Below are positions 1 to 5,134 of a stretch of DNA of 6,939 nucleotides, in pieces. The stretch's first letter is position 1. Each line of letters begins with the position of its first letter. The position numbers were made by a program, and so were the translations under genes. The DNA comes from Methylovirgula sp. (GTDB lineage Bacteria; Pseudomonadota; Alphaproteobacteria; Rhizobiales; Beijerinckiaceae), in the NCBI GenBank assembly GCA_030044485.1, contig JASHVQ010000114.1, positions 1-6,939 on the forward strand, written 5' to 3'. A model generated the notes under the pieces. That model was not told the DNA's origin and ran no database searches. It worked only from the letters and a program-made list of their open reading frames with translations.

Positions 1-340
1 CGAATCTTTGATCGGCGCCGTCTTTCTCGATGCGGGCTATGGCGCGGCGCAAGACGTCGTCATCCGCGCCTTCGAGCCGATGATGCGCGCCCCGCGCCGC
101 CCGCTGCGCGATCCGAAAACGGCTTTGCAGGAATGGGCGCAGGCGCGCGGCCTCGAAGCGCCGCTCTATCGCGAAGTGGCGCGCGCCGGGCCGCACCACG
201 CGCCCGAGTTCACCATCTCGGTCATCGTCCCGGGCTTCGAGCCGGCCGAGGCGAAAGGCGCGTCGAAGCGCGGCGCGGAACAGGCAGCCGCGCTGCAATT
301 CATGGCGCGCGAGGGAATAGAAGCCGGCCAACGATCATGA
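1..340 (+). CDS. rnc: Ribonuclease III, C-terminal part (5' end outside window)
   Basis: RNase III cleaves double-stranded RNA during rRNA and mRNA processing in the cytoplasm. The open frame enters the window and can be read from base 2 for 112 residues to a TGA at 338-340. Its first visible codons read ESLIGAVFLDAGYG. This matches the end of the RNase III catalytic domain, where the leading Glu of E-[AS]-LIG is a metal-binding active-site residue. Residues from DPKTALQEW onward form the C-terminal double-stranded-RNA-binding domain, with the characteristic PKT.LQE start, a central GP-H segment and the SKRGAEQAAA end. Most of the catalytic domain and the start codon lie to the left. The stop is 10 nt before era, so the two are probably co-transcribed, the usual rnc-era arrangement. 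No frame damage is visible. Confidence 0.96.
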   Translation, partial: ESLIGAVFLDAGYGAAQDVVIRAFEPMMRAPRRPLRDPKTALQEWAQARGLEAPLYREVARAGPHHAPEFTISVIVPGFEPAEAKGASKRGAEQAAALQFMAREGIEAGQRS

Positions 341-350
341 CTCTTCGGCG

Positions 351-1268
351 ATGAACGCGGCGGTCGATCGAGGGCATCGAAAATGCGGCTTCGTCGCGCT
401 CATCGGCGCGCCGAACGCCGGCAAGTCCACGCTCGTCAACGCGCTGGTTGGCGCAAAAATCTCGATCGTCTCGCGCAAGGCGCAGACGACGCGCAGCCTG
501 GTGCGCGGCATTGCCGTCGAGGGCGATACGCAGATGATCTTCGTCGACACGCCGGGGATTTTCGCGCCGCGCCGCCGTCTCGATCGCGCCATGGTCGCCT
601 CCGCCTGGGGCGGCGCAGGCGACGCCGACGCCCTGGCGCTGCTCGTCGATGCGCGCCGGGGCGTCGACGGCGAAGTCGAGGCGATCCTTGCCGGACTTGC
701 GTCCGCGAAAGGGCGCAAAATTCTCACGCTGAACAAGATCGATCTTGTCGCCCGGCCGAAACTGCTCGAACTCTCGGCGGCGCTCAACGCCAAATTCCCG
801 TTCGCCGAAACCTTTATGGTATCGGCGCTGAGCGGCGAGGGGGTCGGCAGTCTGAAAGAAAGCTTCGCGGCCGCGATGCCGCCCGGCCCCTGGCTCTTCC
901 CGGAGGATCAGATATCGGATGCGCCGATTCGGATGCTTGCCGCCGAGCTGACGCGCGAGAGGATTTTCGACCGGCTGCACGACGAACTGCCCTATCAGAC
1001 CACGGTCGAGACGCAGGTCTGGACGGAGATGAAAGACGGCTCGGCGCGGGTCGAGCAGGTGATCTACGTCACCCGCGAAGCGCACAAGAAAATCGTCATC
1101 GGCGAGAAGGGGCGTACGATCAAGTCCATCGGCATGGCGGCGCGCAAGGAGATCGAAGCCGCCGCCGAGCAGAAGATCCATCTCTTCCTGTTCGTGAAAG
1201 TCCGCGAGAACTGGCAGGACGACCCGGAGCGCTACCGCGAAATGGGCCTTGCTTTTCCGCGCAGCTGA
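351..1268 (+). CDS. era: GTPase Era, 30S ribosome assembly factor
   Basis: Era is a GTPase that binds the 3' end of 16S rRNA and acts in maturation of the small ribosomal subunit. The 305-residue product has the normal family length and all signature motifs: P-loop GAPNAGKST at 19-27, the switch I segment QTTR at 45-48, DTPG at 66-69, NKID at 128-131 and the G5 motif SALSGEG from 157. The conserved linker PEDQISD follows, then a C-terminal KH RNA-binding domain with the GEKG loop at about 251-254. The ATG at 351 is 10 nt after the rnc stop. No strong Shine-Dalgarno sequence is visible, which suggests translational coupling to rnc. In many relatives recO follows directly, but here the operon appears to end at a hairpin just after the stop. 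Confidence 0.98.
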   Translation: MNAAVDRGHRKCGFVALIGAPNAGKSTLVNALVGAKISIVSRKAQTTRSLVRGIAVEGDTQMIFVDTPGIFAPRRRLDRAMVASAWGGAGDADALALLVDARRGVDGEVEAILAGLASAKGRKILTLNKIDLVARPKLLELSAALNAKFPFAETFMVSALSGEGVGSLKESFAAAMPPGPWLFPEDQISDAPIRMLAAELTRERIFDRLHDELPYQTTVETQVWTEMKDGSARVEQVIYVTREAHKKIVIGEKGRTIKSIGMAARKEIEAAAEQKIHLFLFVKVRENWQDDPERYREMGLAFPRS

Positions 1269-1275
1269 GCCGGAC

Positions 1276-1304
1276 AAAAAAGCCGGCCAATGGCCGGCTT
1301 TGAG
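1276..1304. terminator. Hairpin terminator after era
   Basis: A perfect 10-bp stem (arms 1279-1288 and 1292-1301) with a three-base loop begins 10 nt after the era stop. It has AAAAAA on its left (1276-1281, partly in the stem) and TTT as the right end of the stem. Read on the plus strand it would end rnc-era transcripts, but the T run is only three long. Read on the minus strand the stem is followed by six T, which makes it a better intrinsic terminator for transcripts coming from pqqA. It is best described as bidirectional between convergent genes. Confidence 0.75.
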
Positions 1305-1364
1305 GAATTGAGCCCGCGCCAGGGGAGGGGCTTGGGCTCGGGTCGCGCAACCTGGCGCTTTCGC

Positions 1365-1421
1365 ATGGAAAATTCGCTTGGAATGGAAAATTCGCATAGA
1401 AAACTTGGAATGGAAAATTCG
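1365..1421. repeat. Short A/T-rich tandem repeat, unit ATGGAAAATTCG
   Basis: Three exact copies of the 12-mer ATGGAAAATTCG lie at 1365-1376, 1383-1394 and 1410-1421. A degenerate copy at 1396-1407 matches 9 of 12 bases. Start-to-start distances are 18, 13 and 14 bp. The first and second copies are separated by CTTGGA, and the third is preceded by CTTGGA overlapping its first base, so part of the spacer repeats too. The A/T-rich composition contrasts sharply with the surrounding GC-rich DNA. It lies between two terminator hairpins in the era/pqqA convergent spacer. No coding role is supported and its function is unknown; it may be a replication-slippage repeat. Confidence 0.8.
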
Positions 1422-1424
1422 AAT

Positions 1425-1460
1425 AAAAAAGTGGAGTTCGGCGGCGCCGAACTCCACTTT
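1425..1460 (-). terminator. Intrinsic terminator of pqqA
   Basis: The arms 1431-1442 (GTGGAGTTCGGC) and 1446-1457 form a perfect 12-bp stem with a three-base loop, extended by three A:T pairs. Read on the minus strand the stem is followed by six T (complement of the A run 1425-1430), the classic Rho-independent form. It lies 50 nt downstream of the pqqA stop at 1510-1512, so pqqA is expected to be transcribed as a short single-gene RNA of roughly 200 nt. On the plus strand the stem is followed only by TTTGC, so it is weak in that direction. Confidence 0.88.
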
Positions 1461-1509
1461 GCAAATCGGATTGGCACCCCTCTTGAGGCGTGCCGGGCGT
1501 CAGCCCAAA

Positions 1510-1587
1510 TCAGATCTCGCTTGATTCGTAGGCGGTGACTTCCATGCCGACGCAGATTTCGCAGACGGTGGGGGTTGTCCAGGCCAT
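1510..1587 (-). CDS. pqqA: PqqA, peptide precursor of the cofactor PQQ (solitary gene)
   Basis: PqqA is a ribosomally made peptide whose Glu and Tyr side chains are joined by the radical SAM enzyme PqqE with the chaperone PqqD. The product is then cut and oxidised to pyrroloquinoline quinone, the cofactor of periplasmic alcohol and sugar dehydrogenases. This complete 25-residue ORF contains the family core EICVGMEVTAYES, with the two substrate residues Glu16 and Tyr20 in the required E-x3-Y spacing. The ATG (1587-1585) has a perfect AGGAGG (1598-1593) five bases upstream, and the stop is TGA. Oddities are a second Cys giving C9-x-x-C12, and a C-terminus ending at ESSEI without the longer tail I recall from Methylobacterium PqqA. 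No pqqB, C, D or E lies in the window. The gene ends at its own terminator and converges on era, so it must work with enzymes encoded elsewhere. The identification is by motif and is strong despite the tiny size. Confidence 0.95.
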   Translation of the reverse strand: MAWTTPTVCEICVGMEVTAYESSEI

Positions 1588-1646
1588 GATGTCCTCCTGT
1601 TGACTTCCAAAAACTCAGGCGCCTTTGAACTCGCCCGTGCAAATCG

Positions 1647-1674
1647 ATGTAGGGTCATCCTATTCACGGCCAAG
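1647..1674 (-). promoter_or_regulatory. Candidate pqqA promoter
   Basis: On the minus strand, CTTGGC (1674-1669) and CTACAT (1652-1647) are separated by 16 bp. This resembles the alphaproteobacterial housekeeping pattern CTTGAC-N17-CTATAT reported for rhizobia. A start near 1640 would give a leader of about 50 nt containing the strong AGGAGG site. The assignment is by eye and unproven. Confidence 0.45.
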
Positions 1675-1695
1675 CGGAAATGGTCAGAGCTTGGC
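1669..1695. promoter_or_regulatory. Inverted repeat between divergent promoters
   Basis: GCCAAGC (1669-1675) and GCTTGGC (1689-1695) form a perfect 7-bp inverted repeat with a 13-bp spacer. The arms coincide with the two proposed outward-facing -35 elements of pqqA and the kinase operon. The symmetry could arise simply from two similar promoters back to back, or it could be an operator for a dimeric regulator acting on both. Confidence 0.4.
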
Positions 1696-1717
1696 AAGAT
1701 TAATGTAAGAACTATGT
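1690..1717 (+). promoter_or_regulatory. Candidate promoter of the kinase-regulator-recO operon
   Basis: CTTGGC (1690-1695) and CTATGT (1712-1717) are 16 bp apart, the same -35 and the same spacing as the candidate pqqA promoter facing the other way. A start near 1724 would leave a leader of about 140 nt before the kinase ATG. The -10 lies inside the direct repeat at 1703-1722, so a regulator bound there could repress this promoter. Prediction by eye only. Confidence 0.4.
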
Positions 1718-1722
1718 AAGAA
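1703..1722. promoter_or_regulatory. Direct repeat, probable OmpR-family operator
   Basis: ATGTAAGAA occurs exactly twice, at 1703-1711 and 1714-1722, a period of 11 bp. OmpR/PhoB-type winged-helix regulators typically bind as head-to-tail dimers to direct repeats of about one helical turn, and a regulator of this family is encoded in the adjacent operon. The site overlaps the proposed -10 of the kinase promoter. It sits about 30 bp upstream of the proposed pqqA -35, which would allow repression of one and activation of the other. Binding is inferred, not shown. Confidence 0.55.
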
Positions 1723-1753
1723 GCCCCGGCTTTCGGGCCTCCGGCTTGAAGGC

Positions 1754-1794
1754 GTCCGCCGCTAGGCGGGCATTCGGGCGGCGGGCCCGCCTTT
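1754..1794 (+). other. GC-rich leader with two competing hairpins
   Basis: In the stretch before the kinase gene, 1754-1760 can pair with 1765-1771 (7 bp including one G:T, loop GCTA). Alternatively 1764-1771 can pair with 1785-1792 (8 bp), the second hairpin running into TTT. The two use the same bases and exclude each other. The arrangement resembles an attenuator, but the T run is too short to call a terminator, and GC-rich DNA forms such pairings easily. A 12-bp direct repeat, CGGGCGGCGGGC, also lies at 1775-1786 and 1820-1831. Confidence 0.3.
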
Positions 1795-1863
1795 CCCGGC
1801 GTGCTATTCTGACGGCCTCCGGGCGGCGGGCGCTCCGGGGCGCTCAGAGGTTCTCGGGCAGAC

Positions 1864-3438
1864 ATGAACAAGGAGTCGTCGAAGCGTCGCGCCTTCCTGC
1901 TGGGGCGGCCGCAAAGGTCCGATATCTGGCCGGCGGTCGCCTGGTTTGCCATGCTTCTGGCCCTGCCGCTGGTCGTCTTCGGGATCTTCGCCGCCTTTCT
2001 CATCAACGCCGATTATGCCGTGACGCGCACTCGCGAGGTCGCCCAGGCGGCCCGCAAGGTCGCGGCGCTCGGCGCCGTTGCCGACGCGACGATCGATGCC
2101 AAGGCAAGCCGTGGCGTCGCGCAGATCGGGGCGGCGCTCGAAAGCGGTCCGGACATGGTGCGCAACGTGCGCGTTGCCGCCTTCGTCAACGAGGTTCGCT
2201 TTCTCTTCGTGCATGATCCCGACGGACACGTCTTGCCGCTGGCCATAGGCACGCTAGAGACGGAAGAGGATTTCATGCGCCGCGTCGGCGGGGCCATCGA
2301 CAGCTTGCGTTCGCAGCTCTCGGCGCCGGGGCGCTCGTCGCTATCCGCGAGCGGCATGTGGACGGTCGCATCCGACACACTGATCTCTTTCGTTTATTGC
2401 CAGCGCGACAAGCAGGCGCGCGACATTTGCGTGGTCTTCGACGAGATCACGCTCGATCCGGTGCTCGAAGAGGCGCTCGACGCGGCGGCCGCCAAGATCG
2501 ATGATCGGCTTCTGGTTCTGCGCGATCCGGCCGGTCGCGCCCTTTGGAGCCACGGGCCGACCTCGCTCGGCACCTCGACGATCACCGAGCTTACCGGGTC
2601 GATGCGCGGCTGGCGGATGGAAACGTCCACGCCAAGCGGCACGCCGCAAGGCTTATTGCCGCTGACGGCGATCACCATTCCCTTGATCGGCTGCTGGCTG
2701 ATCCTCGTCTGGTATATGTATCGCAATCAGCAGGCGCGGCTGATCGAAAGCGCGTTCCGCAGCGAAATGACGGCCAAGCTTTCCCACGATCTACGTACGC
2801 CGATCGCCAATCTGCGGCTTTATGCCGATCTTCTTTCGCGCCGCGCCGACGACGAGAGCGCGGTGCGCCGCTATTCGGACATTTTGAGCGCCGAGATCGA
2901 ACGCCTTGCGCTGCTCGCCGACAATACGATCGTCTATGGCCGCACCGCCGCGCCGGCGCCGATCCGGCTCGATGCGGCCGTGCCCGACCGCGTGCTCGAC
3001 GCCACGATCGGGCGTTATCAAAATCTCTTCGCGGCCATGGGTTCGAGCCTGAAGGTCGCGCACGGCGCGCCGCGCGCCGGGCGTTTCGACCGCATGGGAT
3101 TTGAGCGCATTCTGATCAATCTTCTCGACAACGCCTGCAAATATGCGCCGGGCTCCATCGACGTCGCGACGCGCCAGGCGGACGGCATGCTCTATCTCAG
3201 CGTCCGCGATCATGGGCCGGGCATAGATCCCGCATCGAAAGAACAGCTTCTCGCGCCGCTGCTGTCGGCAAGCGGCGCCAAGGACGGTTTCGGCCTCGGA
3301 CTGGTCGTGGTACGCGAATTGGCCGAAGCCAATGGCGGCGCGCTGACGATCGAAGACGCCAACCCCGGCGTGCGCTTCACCGCCTCGATGAAGATCATCA
3401 TGCCGGCGAATGCCGAGGAGACCGAATGTCCATCCTGA
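1864..3438 (+). CDS. Membrane sensor histidine kinase, no HAMP domain
   Basis: A 524-residue two-component sensor kinase, expected to autophosphorylate on a His and pass the phosphate to the regulator encoded next. Two membrane segments, at about 23-47 and 264-286, enclose a periplasmic domain of about 215 residues that I cannot assign to a known sensor family. Cys179 and Cys189 lie close together in it and could form a disulfide. The dimerisation and phosphoacceptor helix holds LSHDLRTP with His308. The ATPase domain has the N box (Asn419, Asn423), the G1 box DHGPG at 449-453 and the G2 box GFGLGL at 475-480. Only about 21 residues separate the second membrane segment from His308, so there is no HAMP linker. 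The ATG at 1864 is the only start after the in-frame stop at 1810; the nearest purine-rich site, AGAGG (1846-1850), is rather far. Divergent from pqqA, it may correspond to MxbD-like kinases, but this is only a suggestion from context. Confidence 0.93.
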   Translation: MNKESSKRRAFLLGRPQRSDIWPAVAWFAMLLALPLVVFGIFAAFLINADYAVTRTREVAQAARKVAALGAVADATIDAKASRGVAQIGAALESGPDMVRNVRVAAFVNEVRFLFVHDPDGHVLPLAIGTLETEEDFMRRVGGAIDSLRSQLSAPGRSSLSASGMWTVASDTLISFVYCQRDKQARDICVVFDEITLDPVLEEALDAAAAKIDDRLLVLRDPAGRALWSHGPTSLGTSTITELTGSMRGWRMETSTPSGTPQGLLPLTAITIPLIGCWLILVWYMYRNQQARLIESAFRSEMTAKLSHDLRTPIANLRLYADLLSRRADDESAVRRYSDILSAEIERLALLADNTIVYGRTAAPAPIRLDAAVPDRVLDATIGRYQNLFAAMGSSLKVAHGAPRAGRFDRMGFERILINLLDNACKYAPGSIDVATRQADGMLYLSVRDHGPGIDPASKEQLLAPLLSASGAKDGFGLGLVVVRELAEANGGALTIEDANPGVRFTASMKIIMPANAEETECPS

Positions 3439-4127
3439 TCGCCGAGGACGATCCGCATTTGCGCGCCGGCATTGTCGATCTCCTTAGCCTCGAAGGCTTC
3501 CAATGCCAGGTTGCCGACGACGGCGCCAAGGCGCTTGCGCTCTTTAAGGCCGAGAAGCCGGAGATCTGCGTGATCGACGTCATGATGCCGGTCATGGACG
3601 GGCTGACGCTCTGTCGCGAAATCCGCGGCATCGATCCGCTCGTGCCGATCCTGCTGCTTTCGGCGCGCGGCGAGGAGAGCGACCGGGTGCGCGGGCTGGA
3701 GATCGGCGCCGACGATTATGTCGCCAAGCCGTTCAGCGCGCGCGAGCTCGTGGCCCGCATCAAGGCGGCGCTGCGGCGCTCGAAAGTGCAGGGCGCGGCG
3801 CCGCGCCAGGACGCCGACGGGCGCTTGCACATGGGCGATCTCGACATCGATCAGAAGGCGATGCGCGCCTATCGCGGCGAACATCGCATCGATCTCACGA
3901 GCCGCGAAGTTTCGATCCTCGCGGCGCTCTACGAACGGCGCGGGCAGGCGGTGTCGCGCGACGAATTGTTCGATCTTTGCTGGGGCCGCGACTATATGCC
4001 GAACAGCCGGGCGCTCGATCAATACGTCTCGGCGCTGCGCAAGAAGATCGAGGTTGACCCCGCCTCGCCGCGCATCATCCGCACCGTACACGGCGTCGGC
4101 TATCGCTATGACGAAGACGCGCCGTGA
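3426..4127 (+). CDS. OmpR/PhoB-family response regulator
   Basis: A 233-residue DNA-binding regulator, the likely phosphorylation partner of the kinase upstream. The receiver domain (about 1-115) has the acidic pair Asp8-Asp9, the phosphoacceptor Asp51 in VIDVMMPVMDG, Ser79 in the usual Thr/Ser position and Lys101 in AKPF. The C-terminal winged-helix domain (about 125-230) has LTSREVSILAAL, the recognition region NSRALDQYVSALRKK and the closing IIRTVHGVGYRYD, all typical of the family. The ATG overlaps the end of the kinase gene by 13 bp and has GAGGAG at 3415-3420, five bases upstream, so translation is probably coupled. The direct repeat at 1703-1722 is a natural candidate for its binding site. 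No key residue is missing. Its target genes are unknown from sequence alone. Confidence 0.95.
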   Translation: MSILIAEDDPHLRAGIVDLLSLEGFQCQVADDGAKALALFKAEKPEICVIDVMMPVMDGLTLCREIRGIDPLVPILLLSARGEESDRVRGLEIGADDYVAKPFSARELVARIKAALRRSKVQGAAPRQDADGRLHMGDLDIDQKAMRAYRGEHRIDLTSREVSILAALYERRGQAVSRDELFDLCWGRDYMPNSRALDQYVSALRKKIEVDPASPRIIRTVHGVGYRYDEDAP

Positions 4128-4145
4128 GCCGGCCGAGGCGAAGCC

Positions 4146-4871
4146 ATGGAATGGCATGACGAAGGCCTGATCATCGGCCTCAGGAAGCATGCCGAGACCG
4201 GCGTCATCCTCGAGGCGATGACCGCCGCGCACGGCCGGCATTTTGGGCTGGTGCGCGGCGGCAGGTCGAAGCGCATGCGCCCGGCGTTGCAGCCCGGCAA
4301 TCAGGCCGCGCTCGCCTGGCGGGCGCGGCTCGACGAACATCTGGGTCTCTACGCGGTCGAGGTCACGCAGGCCCGCGCCGCGCGGCTCATGGCGAGCGCC
4401 GCGGCGCTGCGCGGCCTCAATTTGCTGGCCTCGCTGCTGCGGCTGCTCGCCGAGCGCGAGCCGCATCCGGCACTTTATGCGTCAGCCGCGCATATCGCCG
4501 ATCATCTCGACGCCACCGAGGCGCCGGGCCTTCTGGTGCGGTTCGAACTTGCTTTGCTGGCGGAACTGGGGTTCGGCCTCGATCTCTCGGCCTGCGCGGC
4601 GACCGGGACGCGCGAGGAACTGATCTACGTCTCGCCCAAGACCGGGCGCGCCGTCTCGCGCCAGGCGGGCGCGCCTTATCATGAGAAGCTTTTGCGCCTG
4701 CCGGGCTTCCTGCGGGACGATTCGGCGGTTGAAACGCCGCCGGAAGCCGATCTGCGCGATGCCTTCGCGCTGACGGCTTATTTTCTCGAACGCGATGTCT
4801 TCGCGCCGCGCGGGCTTGCTCTGCCCGAGACGCGCCGCGCCTATCTCGCCGCAATCGTCACAAACCGCTGA
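4146..4871 (+). CDS. recO: DNA repair protein RecO
   Basis: RecO works with RecF and RecR to load RecA on single-stranded DNA coated by SSB, in gap repair and recombination. The 241-residue protein is of normal family length. It opens with the alphaproteobacterial signature MEWHDEGLIIG, followed by HGRHFGLVRGGRSKRMRPALQ of the N-terminal OB-fold domain. The helical C-terminal part includes GLLVRFELALLAELGFGLDL at about residues 126-145. A single cysteine lies just beyond this, and the four-Cys zinc motif of some RecO proteins is not seen. GAGG (4135-4138) lies seven bases before the ATG. Only 18 nt separate it from the response regulator stop, so it is probably expressed from the two-component operon promoter rather than with era, its usual upstream partner. 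Confidence 0.96.
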   Translation: MEWHDEGLIIGLRKHAETGVILEAMTAAHGRHFGLVRGGRSKRMRPALQPGNQAALAWRARLDEHLGLYAVEVTQARAARLMASAAALRGLNLLASLLRLLAEREPHPALYASAAHIADHLDATEAPGLLVRFELALLAELGFGLDLSACAATGTREELIYVSPKTGRAVSRQAGAPYHEKLLRLPGFLRDDSAVETPPEADLRDAFALTAYFLERDVFAPRGLALPETRRAYLAAIVTNR

Positions 4872-4892
4872 TGGCGGCCGGATGGCGCAAGG

Positions 4893-5096
4893 TCATTCCG
4901 CGCAGCTGCGGCGCAGGACCGTGCGGCTGACGCCATAGCCCTCGTCGAGGGCAAATTCTTCCACATTGCAGGGCTGGGCCGCCCGCTGCGCCGGGGTGCT
5001 GCGCACCGCCCCGATGCTCGCCGGCGCGCCGCTCATCGCAATGGCGAAAATCGCCAAGCTTATGACGAGCCCCAGACCGATAACGAGCTTTGCCAT
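4893..5096 (-). CDS. Small exported protein of unknown function
   Basis: A 67-residue ORF on the minus strand, convergent with recO (21 nt between stops). The N-terminus MAKLVIGLGLVISLAIFAIAMSG has a lysine followed by a long hydrophobic stretch, so it is either a signal peptide with possible cleavage near the Ala-rich segment or a single membrane anchor. The mature part ends in CNVEEFALDEGYGVSRTVLRRSC, with two cysteines 22 residues apart that could bridge in the periplasm. I believe similar short proteins with a DEGYGVSR-type motif and flanking cysteines occur in rhizobia, but I cannot name a family or function. The ATG at 5096 is preferred because AGGGG (5106-5102) lies five bases upstream. 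A GTG at 5102, two codons earlier, overlaps that site. Composition resembles the neighbours, and no terminator is seen between it and recO. Confidence 0.72.
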   Translation of the reverse strand: MAKLVIGLGLVISLAIFAIAMSGAPASIGAVRSTPAQRAAQPCNVEEFALDEGYGVSRTVLRRSCAE

Positions 5097-5134
5097 TGCC
5101 ACCCCTGCGCCGGCGCGCTGCGCGATAGCTAGAA

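Noticed and set aside
1365..1421. CRISPR-like array
   Set aside because: The unit is only 12 bp, the spacers are 1-6 bp and partly repeated, and no cas gene is present. It is a short tandem repeat.
300..1457. A 385-residue open frame on the minus strand across era and the spacer
   Set aside because: It is antisense to era, which has every family motif. The translation is arginine-rich and the end consists of the A/T-rich tandem repeat read as FHSK-type repeats. Long shadow frames are expected in GC-rich DNA.
1269..4145. Mobile element carrying pqqA and the two-component genes
   Set aside because: I found no transposase, integrase, terminal inverted repeats, target duplication or tRNA target. 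Base composition of the kinase and regulator matches the neighbours.
3210..4466. A 418-residue minus-strand frame opposite the response regulator and recO
   Set aside because: The opposite strand encodes clear OmpR-family and RecO proteins with overlapping start signals. The minus frame shows no recognisable motif.
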